Shown here piece by piece: positions 43,874-58,757 of a stretch of 64,000 nt of DNA (its first letter is position 1; each line of letters starts with the position of its first letter). Both the position numbers and the translations under genes were made by a program. This stretch comes from Halocaridina rubra (taxonomy: Eukaryota; Arthropoda; Malacostraca; Decapoda; Atyidae): NCBI GenBank assembly GCA_037179515.1, contig JAXCGZ010013612.1, positions 1-64,000 on the forward strand, read 5' to 3'. The notes under the pieces are model-generated. The model did no database searches and had not been told where the DNA came from. It was given only the letters and a program-made list of their open reading frames with translations.

Positions 43874-45732
43874 ATGGCCAGTAAACACCCAGGAAAAGAC
43901 TGTGGAAGTGCTTCTAGTACTCCCAAAACGCCAAAAAGGCAATAACCTTTGAAGTGAAGCTTCAAGTGTTGGCCCGATATGAGCGTGGTGAGAGTACGGG
44001 CAGCATTAAACGGGTTATGCATCTCCCGGAGAGCACGCTGTGCACTATCCACGATAATAAGGAGAGGATCCAGAAAAGTGCCAAAGCTGGTGTGAGCTTA
44101 ACTGCGGCTAAAGCCTCATATTCTCGAACAGATATTATGGAGAAGATGGAGAAAATGCTAAACATGTGGATGAATCTTAAAAACAACAGCAAACAAACTT
44201 GCCTTATAGTATTGTCAGGGAAAAAGCGTGTGTGATCTATGAACATTTGAAATCTAAAATGAAAGGTGAAAAAGTGAAACCCTTTTATGCTAGCTCTGGT
44301 TGGTTAACTCGTTTCCAACCAGGGTATGGTTATTGCAACCGAAAATTACAAGGCGAAAGCTCATCAGCTGATACGGATGCGGCAAAGCGGTTTCCAGCGG
44401 AATTAAAGGCCATCACAGAAGAAGGGGATATACGTCCAGGCAGATTTTCAATATGGACGAAACTGCTTTATTCTGGAAGCGAATGCCAGAAAGGACATAT
44501 ATTTCCATAGAGGAAAAACGAGCTTCCGGATTTAAGGCAGCAAAAGATTGTTTTACCCTAGTGATTGGTGCTAACGCTGAGGGCGACATGAAGCTGAAGC
44601 CGGTAATGATTTACCATTCAAAAATTCCTCGAACACTCAAGGGATACAACAAAGACATACTTCCAGTGCACTGGTATTCAAATCCAAAAAGATGGATGAC
44701 TGGGAGTATTTTTAAGGATTACTTCATGACACTTCTTGCCAAAGAGTTAAAAGTCTATTGCAAGAGTCATGATTTACCCTTTAAAATTCTTCTGCTCTTA
44801 GATAATGCTCCAGCCCATCCTACTTCAATCGCCGATATTCATCCTAACATCAAAGTTGTATATCTGCCGCCAAATAAAACTTCCCTTATTCAACCAATGG
44901 ACCAGGGGGTAGTGCAAATGCTGAAATTGCACTACCTCAAGTATTCTTTTAAAGATCTCAGCAGTAAGACTGATGTCAGCATGGGCGACCTTGAGAGAGC
45001 AGCTGAAGCTGGCAATATCTCGAACCTAGATAACAAGAAGACGGCAGTTAAAGACTACTGGAAAGCATTTAATATCAAGCACGCCATATGGTTTGTGAGG
45101 GATTCTTGAGCTGAAGTAACTCAGTCATGTCTTAATGGCGCCTGGAAGAATGCTGGTCTGCAGTTAGTGAACTCTTTCCCAGGTTTTGACCTAAATGATC
45201 GGATGTCAAAGACGAGACTTGAGTGCTTTCAGCTCGCACATCTTGTGGGATTCACCGACGTTAATGAGGAGGATGTGGATGCCCTTCTTGCTTCACACAC
45301 GGAGGACTTGACTGCCGAGGATTTGGAGGACATGAAGGTGAACGACAACGTCAGGAGAGGGAGGAAATCGAGGCAGCAGCACCTTCTGCGAGCCCCATGA
45401 AATCACTCACTGTGAGTGGATTAACTAAATTTTTTCACCATAGCGAGAGTGCCTTGGAAATATTGGATAAGGAAGATCCCGATATAGAGTGTGCAGGCAT
45501 TATATCCAGAAAATTTTTGGAGAATGCTTCCTGCTATAAGGATATATTAAACGAAAAGAGGAGGACTGCACAGCAGGCAACTCTTGATTCTTACTTTTCA
45601 GTAAAAAAAAGAAGTGATATTGATTACCCTCAGCCCAGCACATCTAAGCAGTATGAACCCCAATCTCAACCAGGGGATAGCTCTCCCTGTTCCTCTTCCT
45701 CCTCCTCTTCACCTCCCTCTCCTACCGATTAA
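43874..45732 (+). pseudogene. Tigger-like transposase of Tig4
   Basis: The N-terminal unit has LQVLARYERGESTGSIKRVM and LPESTLCTIHDNKERIQKSA, a CENP-B-type helix-turn-helix. The second DNA-binding part (44199-44440) has IVREKACVIYEHLKSKM and SSGWLTRFQ. The DDE domain (44453-45109) has MDETALFWKRMP, LLLLDNAPAHP and LIQPMDQGVV, so all three aspartates are present, about 32 residues between the second and third. A C-terminal region (45167-45732) ends in a serine/proline-rich tail. Defects: frame changes near 43940, 44195 and 44450, and TGA at 45107. There may be an intron before 44210; I could not decide between intron and frameshift. Confidence 0.85.
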
Positions 45733-47580
45733 CTCACCTTGTCAAGGCCACTCCGCTCGTCCCAGTCTGATTGTTGCCCATCGTACATAGAGTGAGTACA
45801 CCTCTGTAATCTTTTACGTCTTTTTTTTTGTTAGGTTTTTAATATCATACTACAATATTATATTCAGTCATTGCATAATTATAAAATATGAGTTTTCTAC
45901 TGTTGTTTTTCATTTTTTTAATGGTAGCTTTATTTATTTTTGCAGCTAGGGGTTGGCTCTTCCACTTCCTCCTCTTCTCCTCCTTCTCCTACCGCTTATA
46001 TCACCTGCGCGCCTCAAACACGCTTGACGACTGTTGCTCGCCATATATAAAGTGAGTAGAATGTGTGTAATATTTTTTCTTGTACATCATTACTGTGTAT
46101 TGCAAAATGAAAATAAAATTCTAGTCTTGCTTTTATTGATTTTTTTTGTTACTGTAACTCTATTTTTTCAGCTAGGAGTTCGTTCTAATGCTTCCCTCTC
46201 CTCGTCTCCTACCGCTTAAGTCACATGCTCGCCGCTACCATGCTCGGCCCATACCTGTTGCTCACCGTATATAGAGTGAGTAGAATGTGTTTCTTATTTA
46301 TTCTTGTTATCGTAATTCAGGCGTTGAATAATAAAATAAAATTAGTTTTCTAGTCGTACATTTGTTAATTACTTTTTTACGTTTGCAGATAGAGGTTTGT
46401 TCTCTTCTACTACCGCTTACATCTAGTGCTCACCGCCACCACACTCATCCCATACCTGTTGGTCACCGTACATGGAGTGAGTAGAATGTGTTTTATATTT
46501 TTTTTGTTATAGTAATTCAGGCATTCCATAATGAAAAAGTTTAGTTTTCTAGTCTTGCTTTTGTTAATTGTTTCTTACGTTTGGCAGATAGAGGTTCGTT
46601 CTCCTCTTCTAATACCGCTTATGTCAAGTGCTCACCGCCACCACGCACATCCCATACCTGTTGGTCACCGTATAATAGAGTGAGTAGAATGTGTATTATC
46701 TTTTTATATAAAGTGAGTAGAATGTCTTTTATATATATATTTTTTGTTACAGTAATTCAGGCGTTGCATAATGAAAAAAATTTGTTTTTTAGTCTTGCTT
46801 TTGTTAACTGTTTCTTGCGTGTGGCAGATAGGGGTTCCTTCTCCTCTTGTTATACTGCTGACGTCACGTGCTCTCCGCCACTATGCTTGTCCCATGCCTG
46901 TTGCTCACCGTATAATAGAGTGAGTAGAATGTGTTATATTTGTTTGTTTTTTTGTTACAGTAATTCAGGCATTGCATAATGATAATTTTTTCTTCGTTTA
47001 TTAGTCTTGCTTTTGTTGTGTTTATTTTATCTTTGTTTACGTTTGCAGATGGGGTTCGTTCTAATGCTTCCCCCTCCTCTTACGCTAACGCTAACATCAC
47101 GTACTCGCCGCCACCACGCTCGGCCCTTACCTGTTGCGCACCTATGGAGTAAGTAGAATGTGTTTTACATTTATCCATTACATTATGAATTTTTTTTTTC
47201 GTTTTTTAGTCTTGCTTTTGTTAATTGTGTTTATTTTATCTTTGTTTATGTTTGCAGAAGGGATTCGTTCTAACGCTTCCCCCTCCTCTTCTGCTACCGC
47301 TGACGTCACGTGCTCACCGCCACCACGCTCGGCCCTTACCTGTTGTGCACCTATAGAGTGAATAGAATGTGTTTTACATTTAGGCATTGGATAATGACCT
47401 TTTTTTGCGTTTTTTAGTCTTGCTTTGGTTATTTATAATTTTTATTTTATCTTTGTTTACATTTGCAGACAGAGGTTCGTTCTCCTGCATCCTCCTCCTC
47501 TTCTACCGCGTAAGTTACTTGCTCACGGCCACCATGCACGTCCCAGTGTACTGTATGACTGTTGCCCACTGCATAATAGA
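45720..47580 (+). repeat. Tandem array of the last exon-like unit (x9)
   Basis: Unit bodies lie near 45720, 45945, 46170, 46385, 46580, 46825, 47045, 47255 and 47465 (period about 195-245 bp). Each has an acceptor-like pyrimidine run plus TTTGCAG or TTTTCAG, ggttcgttct, cctcctcttctaccgctta, a CACCGCCACCA segment and cctgttgctcaccg, and ends in a donor-like GTGAGTAGAATGTG. Between bodies lie 70-100 bp of intron-like sequence. Confidence 0.85.
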
Positions 47581-47857
47581 GTACAGTACAGTATGTTAAT
47601 TTCTTGCTGTACAGTAAATATGAATATCTTTTGTATACTCTTAAATATAGATACAGAGCTTTCTGCTTTGTTATGTAGTTACAAAATATGTTTTTTAATT
47701 ATCTTATATCTTTGGCATGGTGTGTCTATGTAAGGTTTGGAACATACCTATGCCCTTTGTCATTGTTTCTTATGGAAAATTAGTAGTTTTTTCACGCGAA
47801 TTTCCATTTACCCGACACTTCTGAGAACCTATCTTCTCGTATTCTGAGAACTAGGTG

Positions 47858-47862
<5 letters not shown>

Positions 47863-47932
<70 letters not shown>
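47863..47932. repeat. (AT)n microsatellite
   Basis: AT tract at the right end of Tig4 element C. Confidence 0.98.
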
Positions 47933-47934
<2 letters not shown>

Positions 47935-47936
<2 letters not shown>

Positions 47937-48262
47937 TTTTTTTTCAAATATTTATGGAAAAAAAACAACAACAGTAGTTGAAAATAAAACTTATTCACTT
48001 CTTAATAACTTTCACTAGAAATAATTCACTTTTTGATATATGACAAAACGATATTACTGCCATTGCATTTCTTTTTATATTAAATCGCTTGAAATTTTTT
48101 TCTGTATTCACATTTGTTCGATAAAATTTGAAATTTATGGTAAGTGGTTGAAAATAAAACATTCATTTTTTTATAACTTTCAAATGAAACTCTTAACGAT
48201 GTAATTCACTTTGCTATCGCTGAAATTGCGTTTTTATATATATATTTTTACAAGTGTGTGTG

Positions 48263-48266
<4 letters not shown>
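47935..48266. repeat. Dispersed AT-rich repeat
   Basis: Inverse relative of 22150-22620, with two sub-units each containing gttgaaaataaaac. Bounded by AT tracts. Confidence 0.5.

Positions 48267-48354
<88 letters not shown>
48267..48354. repeat. (AT)n microsatellite
   Basis: AT tract ending at the Tig4 derivative D terminus. Confidence 0.98.
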
Positions 48355-48358
<4 letters not shown>

Positions 48359-49282
48359 CTTGTAATAACGCGAAGATAAATGTTCTCAGAAGTGCCGTGC
48401 ATTGTACGAGTCATTTTCCTTAAGAAACAATGATAATGGGCATTGATATGTTTCACAAACATACATAGACACACTGTACCAAAGATATAAGATAAGTAAA
48501 ACATATTTTATAAGTACACAACAAAGCAGAAAGACTTGTAGTTTTTTATATTAACATGCAAATAGTGTACAGTATAAAAGATATACAGATTTAGTGTACA
48601 GCAAACAAATTAATGCATTCTATTATGCGGTGGCAACAGGCATACAATGGGACATGCATGGTGGCGGTGAGCACGAGGATGCACACGTTTTGCCATCTCC
48701 GTATCAGCTGATGCACCCTTGCACGCTATTTCCCTGACGATATTATACAGCAAATTTGTTTGCTCTTTGTTCTTAATTTTTTTTTCCATTCTCTTAATAA
48801 TATCCGATAGCATTAAGCGGTAGAAGAGGAGGAGAATGCGGGAGAACAAACCTCTATCTGCAAAAGTTTTGCCCCCTTCGTATCAGCTGATGCACCCTCA
48901 CACGCTATTTCCCTGACAATATTATATCGAAAGTTTGTTTGCTGTTTGTTCTTAATGCTTTTTTTCAATTCTCTTCACACTATCCGATCGCATTATGCGG
49001 TAGAAGAGGAGGAGGATGCGGTAGAAGAGGAGGAGGATGCGGGAGAACATACCTCTATATGAAAACGGTTTGCCGCCTCCGTATCAGCTGATGCACCTTG
49101 CACGCTTTTTCCCTGACGATATTATATCGCAAGTTTGTTTGTTGTTTGTTTTTAATGCTTTTTTTTTAATTCTCTTCATAATATCCAATCGCATTAAGCG
49201 GTAGAAGAGGAGGAGGATGCGGGAGAAATAACCTCAATCTGCAAATGTTTTGCCACCTCTGTATCAGCTGATGCACCCTCGC
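48355..49282 (-). mobile_element. Tig4 derivative D (3' end plus satellite)
   Basis: On the minus strand the right end (agttcttgtaataacgcg) and 3' region (48355-48660) match 47520-47857. The rest is satellite, which then runs directly into the Tig2 copy at 49283. The left end is missing. Confidence 0.75.
48690..49282 (-). repeat. Transposase-derived satellite, block 3
   Basis: Three to four inverse units (cgtatcagctgatgcaccct-type segments at about 48702, 48877, 49081 and 49260). One carries an 18-bp duplication (gtagaagaggaggaggatgc at 49000-49040). Confidence 0.85.
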
Positions 49283-50963
49283 ACACTAACAGTAGTTCTA
49301 ATATCTACCGTTAGGCGTCTTCACTCATCATTCCCGCGAAACCGCTATTGTTTTAAATTGATTAGTTTATGCATGGTATACATCTGTTAATCGGCTACTC
49401 TCATTCTCATTCATTTGTGACCTTAAATTTTGTCCCCATGGCACCTGAAAAAATTCCTAGTGCAAGTGCTAAGCGTCATGCTATAACGCTGGACGATAAA
49501 CTGGCTATGATAAAATGCCATGAAAAAGGTGAGAAAGTGGTAGCGATTGCATGATCTTTTGGGAAGAGTCAGACAACTGTATCGACGATTGTACATAATA
49601 AGGACAAGATTATAGCGCATATCAAATCTGATGCCCCAGGGATGAAGAACACTGTCATCAATAAGAGGCAAAATCTTTGATGAAATGCAAAGTCTTCTTT
49701 CGCTTTGGATTGATAGGTTGAATCATCAGCGAGGTGATGTTAGTCAAGAAATCATTCGAGAGAAAGCCTTGTCTTTGTTTGAGGATCTGAAGAAAAAATA
49801 CCCCGATGAGAAAGAGGTAGAGTTCAAGGCAAGTCAAGGATGGTTCATGAGATTTAAGGAGCGAAGGAGTTATCACTCCATTAAAAAGAATTTCCTAATG
49901 CGTTAAAGAAAATCATCGAAGAAAACGGGTTTCTTCCCGAACAGATTTTTAACGTAGACAAAACTGGTTTATTTTGGAAAAAATTGCCAGATCGTCCATT
50001 GCTATACCCGCAATTCATCAATGATGTTAAGGGGTTTGATAATGTTGCCATCAACAAAACGTTGGTGACTATGAGCAAAGAGCTAGAAATGGATTTGGAG
50101 GAGGAGGATTTCACAGATTTATTTGAAAAAGACAAGAAGCCCCTGACAAACGAAGAATTGATGGAGCTTCACGAGCAGCAAAATAAAGAAGAGGAGGAAG
50201 CAGAACCACCTGAGCCACGTCACTTTACCATTAAGAAAATGCAGCAGGCATTTGCATTTATCGAAAAATGACTTTCTTTGTTCGAGGATATGGATCCCAA
50301 TGCTCAAAGCTTTTCTAAGGTTTTGGGGGCTTGTCACGAAGCTTTGGCTCCTTATAATGTGATTCTTGAGGAAAAGAGAAGACAGTTCAAGGAACTCTCG
50401 ACCAGTTTTTCGAGCCTATCGGACAACGACGACAACTGCCAGAATCAGCTGTTGATGTTGACGATCCACAGCCTTCTATGTCCGCGATGTAAACCACCAA
50501 GGTAAATTTAAAATGTTTTTTTTTATTATTATTATTATGATTGTAAAATAATAATAATTTCTGTATTTGTGTTTAACCTTAAAAAAGGCTTTTATTTTAT
50601 CATGTCATAGCAAACCACATTCATAAATAAAGCATCCGCGATGTACGGTAAATATCACCAAATTGTATTCGTAAATTTAATTACCTGTACTTTTTTCTGT
50701 ACTATGCAGTATTAAAAAATAAAATTTATTTGTTTGCAATAATATATGGTTAATAAATTCTTATTAAAAATATATTATTGAAAATTGCATTCATGAATAA
50801 TGTACAGAACTAGGAATGGTTATTTTCAGTTTAGCCTAGACAAGTAAATTTGGCGTAGCCTAGCCTAGGCTAGCCTAGAGACAAGCAAATTTGACTTAAG
50901 ACGCTTTTCGACTTAAGTCATCTCTACTGGAACCAATTAACGACGCTGGGTGAGGTATACCTG
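49283..50963 (+). mobile_element. Tig2 element, copy b
   Basis: The left end is lost against the satellite. The leader (49283-49440) matches copy a. The right end is ttaacgacgctgggtgaggt then atacctg, ending at 50963. Ten TA-rich bases separate it from the next element. Confidence 0.8.
49438..50505 (+). pseudogene. Tig2 transposase, catalytic core deleted
   Basis: From ATG at 49438: MAPEKIPSASAKRHAITLDD, HEKGEKVVAIA and KSQTTVSTIVHNKDKI (CENP-B-type helix-turn-helix). Next are LWIDRLNHQ, EKALSLFEDLKKKYP and ASQGWFMRFKERRSYHS, then NVDKTGLFWKKLPDR, the first catalytic block with Lys where Glu is usual. The frame then jumps to a C-terminal acidic region (EMDLEEEDFTDLFEKDKK). The segment with the second and third aspartates is absent. 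There is a TGA at 49552 and frameshifts near 49675 and 49900. Confidence 0.82.
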
Positions 50964-50973
50964 TGTATATATA

Positions 50974-54234
<3,261 letters not shown>

Positions 54235-54235
54235 C

Positions 54236-54584
54236 ACCTTGTTCCTTTCATACGTGATTTTTTTATCCGCGAAATTGCAATAATGCCCACCAAAAATAAT
54301 AGTAAAAAACTCGGATTTCGAGAATAACCCCCCCCCCCTTCTTCTTTTCTTTTTCTTTTTTTCTTTTTTCCCGACCAGGATGGACCAAAAAATGATAAAA
54401 TAAAACAGCCTTTATCAGGCTGTAAAGAGAAACAGATGGAGAGTGTAATGACCTGTCAGATGTGAAGGGATTATAAAAGATGTGTAATGAATATCCAGCT
54501 CTCTGCTGGGTTTTAATATACCTCTGCATTACTCTCATGATGTCTATTCCAAAAATTCTCCTTAGATCTTATTATTATTATTGG
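54236..54584 (-). mobile_element. Tig4-type end followed by the composite-element arm
   Basis: 54236-54330 matches the Tig4 left end (CACCTTGTTCC, ataatagtaaaaaac). After a C-run and pyrimidine stretch, 54375-54571 is the arm repeat on the minus strand, then (TTA)n. Here the arm carries a Tig4-type end rather than a Tig1-type end. Confidence 0.6.
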
Positions 54585-57500
54585 GGTGTCTAAATGTGCA
54601 TGGTTGTAGTACGATAGAGAGCAAAAGATGTGAGATTGGATATATGTTTGGTAGGAGGAGGATGGATGTACTGGCATTGTATGAGACGAAGATGAAAGGA
54701 AAAGGAGATGTGGCATTTGGTGATGTGACGGGTAGGGTGTCTGGGGTTGAAAGGGGGAGAGCGAGAGAAGGTGTGGCATTACTGCTGAGTGAATGGATGA
54801 TAAACAAGGTAGGGGAATGGAAAGAAGTGTCATCTAGGCTGATGTGGGTGAGGGCTAGGATAGGAAGGGAATGTTGGGCTTTTGTTAGTGTGCATGGGCC
54901 AGGATGTGAGAGAAGTGAGGAAGAGCGGGATGAATTCTGGAATGAGTTAACTAGATGTGTGGATGGTCTGAGTAGAAGGAACTATGTAGTTGTGTTGGGT
55001 GACTTGAATGCCAGAGTTGGTGATGGAGAGATAGAAGGTGTTGTAAGAAAGTATGGGGTACCAGGTGGGAATGAGAGTGGCGAGAAACTGTTAGATCTGT
55101 GTGTGGAGCAAGAGTTGGTGATAGGTAATAGTTTATTTAAGAAGAAGTTAATAAATAAGTATACATGGTTGAGAGTGGCAAATGGAAGAGTGAAAGAAAG
55201 AGCATTGATGGATTATGTGTTGGTAGCAAAGAGCATGGTTGGAAGAGTGAAAGATGTGCATGCATTCAGGGGTGTGGTTGCTGGGATGTCTGATCATTTT
55301 TTGGTTGAAGCAAAAGTGATAGTAGCAAAAGAGTGAGGAAATAGTGTGGGGGGATGTAGAAGGGAAATAGTGAAGGTGGAAGAGTTGAAAAAGCCAGAGA
55401 AGAGACAGGAATATCAGAACAGGTTGAGAGTGGCATATGACAGGGTGAAAGAAAGAGAAGTTGGGGAGTTAGGGGAGGAATGGGGGTTGATGAAAGCATG
55501 TTTTGTGGGACATGCAAGTGATATGTGTGGAAAGAGGTTTGTTGGAGGTGGCATGAGGAGGGGCAGCGAGTGGTGGAATGAAGGGGTAAAAATGAAGGTG
55601 GAAGAGAAAAAGAGGGGTTTTGAGGAATGGCTGCAGTGTAAAAGTAGGGAGAAGTATGAAAGATGTAGGGAGAAAAATGTGGAAACCAAGCGGAAGGTAG
55701 AGGAAGAGAAGAGGTTTGCAAATGTTAGGTGGGGACAGGATTTTAGTAGGTCATATGAGGAGAATAAAAAGAAGTTTTGGAAAGAAGTGAAGAGAGTAAG
55801 GAAGGGTGGATCGAGGATGGAAGAGACAGTGAAAGATGTGAATGGACAGATGTTAAATGGGAACGATGCAAGGAAAAGATGGGCAGAATATTTTGAGTGC
55901 TTGCTGAATGTTGAGGAAGATAGAGAGGCAGCTATAGTGGCAGTGGAGGGGGTTCAAGGGCCAGTAATGGGAGATGAAAATGAGAGAGAGATTACAAGAG
56001 AGGACGTGAAAAGGGCATTGTATGAAGCGAAAGCAGGTAAAGCACCTGGAATGGATGGTGTGAGAGCAGAGATATTGAAAGAAGGGGGTGTGACTGCATT
56101 GGAATGGTTAGTGAGAGTGTTCAATATATGCTTTATGTTGTCATTGGTGCCAGTGGAATGGGTGATTGCCTGTATAGTGCCCCTATACAAAGGTAAGGGA
56201 GATGTGTATGAATGCAATAATTTTAGGGGTATAAGTTTGTTGAGTGTGGTAGGAAAAGTGTATGGTAGGATATTGGTTAATAGGATTAGGGATAAGACAG
56301 AATATGTGATCGCGGAAGTGCAGAGTGGTTTTAGGAGAGGTAGAGGTTGTATAGATCAGATTTTTATAGTTAGGCAGTTATGTGAGAAATATTTAGCAAA
56401 GGGTAAGGATGTGTATTTTGCATTTTTGGATCAGGAGAAAGCATATGATAGAGTTGATAGAGAGGCTATGTGGAATGTTTTGAGATTCTAAGGAATTAAT
56501 GGTAAATTCTTGCATGCAGTGAAGAGTTTGTATGAGGGTAGTAGAGCTTGTGTTAGGGTAGGGAATGAAGTGAGTGAGTGGTTTCCAGTGAGTGTGGGAC
56601 TGAGACAGGGATGTGTGATGTCACCATGGCTGTTCAATTTGTATATTGATGGAGTTGTAAGAGAGGTGAATGAGCGAGTGTGTGGTCGAGGTTTGAGAAT
56701 GGTAAATGGGGATGATGATAAGTGGGAGTTGAATCAGTTGCTGTTTGCAGATGATACTGTGGTGGTGGCAGATTCAGAGGAAAAGCTGTGTCAGTTAGTG
56801 TCAGAATTTGGAATGGTGTGTGAGAGAAGGAAGTTGCGAGTGAATGTGGGAAAGAGTAAGGTTATAAGGTGTACAAGAAATGAGGATGGTGCTGGATTGA
56901 ATGTTATGTTGAATGGAGACACACTTGAGGAAGTTAATCACTTTAAGTATTTAGGCTCGGTTATAGCTGCAAATGGTGGAGTGGAAGCAGATGTGTGTCA
57001 CAGAGTGAATGAAGGATGTAAAGTGTTGGGTTCATTGAAAGGAGTGACGAAGAATAGAGGGTTGGAAATGAATGTTAAGAAAGTTTTATATGAGAAAGTG
57101 GTTGTGCCAACTGTGATGTATGGATCAGAGTTATGGGGTATGAAAGTAAGTGCGAAACGGAAACTAAATGTGTTTGAGATGAAATGCCTGAGGAGTATGA
57201 TTGGTGTATCTCGATTGGATAGGGTTAGGAATGAAGTGGTGAGAGCAAGAACGGGTGTGAGGAGAGAAATTGCAGCCAGAGTAGATATGAGTGTTCTGAG
57301 ATGGTTTGGCCATGTGGAAAGGATGGATGATGAAAGGCTGCTGAAAAAGGTGATGAATGCGAGAGCTGATGGGAGAAATGCTAGAGGGAGGCCTAGGTTT
57401 GGATGGATGGATGGAGTAAGGAGAGCCCTGAATGATAGGAGGATGAATGTGAGGGAAGCAAGCGAGCGTGCTAGGAATAGGAATGAGTGGCGAGCGATTG

Positions 57501-57775
57501 TGATGCAGCTCTGATGGGCATCTGCTGTTACCTCGGGGCTGCATCTTACAGAGGTAGCCCTGTGGTAGGGGCAGTAGGAGGAGTTGGCAGTTGTGAAGCG
57601 GCACAGGTTGTGGAAGAGCCGGGAGGATGGGCTGTGGCACTCCAGCAGTGCCATCTGAACGGTCGCTAGCTCCCTCGTCATTGCCCATAGAGCAAAGTAA
57701 TCCCCTTATTGCTTTCCTTTCTTGATGTCGGCTACCCCCCAATTAAAGGGGGAAACAGCCAAGGTAGATAGATAG
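54585..57775 (+). pseudogene. RTE-type LINE, nearly whole coding region
   Basis: One frame runs from the (TTA)n junction at 54584 to 57514, broken only by TGA at 55334 and TAA at 56489. Endonuclease: MDVLALYETKMKG, VVLGDLNARVGD, LLDLCVEQELVIGNSLF, KYTWLR, MDYVLV and GMSDHFLVEAKV. Linker, then RT: AGKAPGMDGVRAEILKE, CIVPLYKGKGD, NFRGISLLSVVGKVYGR, VQSGFRRGRGCIDQIF, FAFLDQEKAYDRVDRE, VGLRQGCVMSPWLFNLYIDG and LLFADDTVVVAD. The C-terminus GRPRFGWMDGVRRAL is typical. The 3' end is aaacagccaaggtagatag then TTA repeats. Both catalytic blocks are intact. The extreme N-terminus is missing at the insertion junction. Confidence 0.92.
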
Positions 57776-57959
57776 ATTATTATTTTTAACAATAATTTTC
57801 CTTTGATGATGATTGTGGAGTTTATTATTATTATTATTATTAATATCATTATTATCATCATCATTATTACGAATTTGTAATTAAACCATTATTTTTACAA
57901 TAAATAATGTAGTTTTGGTTGAATGAACAAGAGTTAATTAAAGATTCTCTCTCTCTCTC
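57776..57959 (+). mobile_element. Composite palindromic element, left interior
   Basis: Continues the element broken by the RTE: the 40-bp block (aacaataattttcctttgat), TTA repeats, the unique left part (attaaaccattatttttac) and (CT)n. Confidence 0.7.
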
Positions 57960-58506
57960 TTTTAATGGTGCGGAAAAACAATGTAGTTAGTGCTCGGCTC
58001 AGAATGGGGTATTGGCCTTTATGGCAGGTCTCCCAGACTCTAGATATGCCACAGTACACCTCCTGTAAATTATGCGACCATCCTAATGCTAACACTCTTG
58101 ACCACTATTGTCTTCAGTGCCCCACAGTGAGAGATGTTTTACCACGAGGTCAGAACTTAATACAGTTCTGCTCATTTTTACTTAATGATGACAACCTTGA
58201 TGTTATTCTTGCTCGTTATCCTCACTTTGGTGGCCATTAATTATATTGAATTATACATATATTTTCTGTCTGTTGCTGTATAATTCTGTTTGTGCATTCT
58301 GCGTTTCTCTGAGCTTTACTTTTGTATATAATGTACTCTGTGCTGCCATACTGTGAGTTGTGTGTTAGTATGCAGCAATGTTTTATCAATGTGTACACCT
58401 CCCTGTAAACTATGTTCTATTCTTGGTTTTGTATCCATTTGAAGCATTATTTGTATGAACTCATGTAATGTCTGACGCCTTGGAGCAATAAATTAATAAA
58501 ATAAAT
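57960..58506 (+). pseudogene. I/Jockey-type LINE 3' end
   Basis: 91 codons: SARLRMGYWPLWQ, YTSCKLCDHPNANTLDHYC, LQCPTVRD and LARYPHFGGH. This is the C-terminal zinc finger (Cx2C...H...C) of I/Jockey LINE proteins with its stop at 58238. A 3' region of about 260 bp and an A-rich end (aataaattaataaaataaat) follow. It lies in a (CT)n tract, with CT repeats on both sides. Confidence 0.75.
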
Positions 58507-58554
58507 AATTAATCTCTCTCTCTCTCCAACATTCTATTCTACCCAATAGGGTGG

Positions 58555-58757
58555 GTGTATATATAATGTATAATGATGATGATCTTTTCTTATCGTAATC
58601 CTCTTTGTACTGGTGGAAGAAGCCTCCGCGGGCGCTTATTTACTATTAAAAAAAAAAAAATTTAATATAGTAAATAAGCGCCCGCGGAGGCTTCTTCCAC
58701 AAGTACAAAGAGGATTACAATAAGAAAAGATCATCATCATTATACATTATATATACA
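58555..58757. repeat. Near-perfect 95-bp inverted repeat (two LINE 3' ends tail to tail)
   Basis: The left arm (about 58558-58650) and right arm (about 58662-58756) differ at about three positions. The core is ataagcgcccgcggaggctt. The two A-rich tails meet in a spacer of about 12-20 bases (aaaaaaaaaaaaattt). The right arm is continuous with the LINE fragment below. Confidence 0.9.

Larger units (their letters stand above)
41931..47857 (+). mobile_element. Tig4 element C (transposase-bearing, 5.9 kb)
   Basis: The left end is ACCTTGTTCTTATTTT; the right end on the minus strand is CACCTAGTTCTCAG. Inside: a leader, six copies of the first exon-like unit, a nested RTE fragment, the transposase, nine copies of the last exon-like unit, and the 3' region. 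This is the fullest member of the family in the window and the apparent source of the satellite. Confidence 0.78.
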
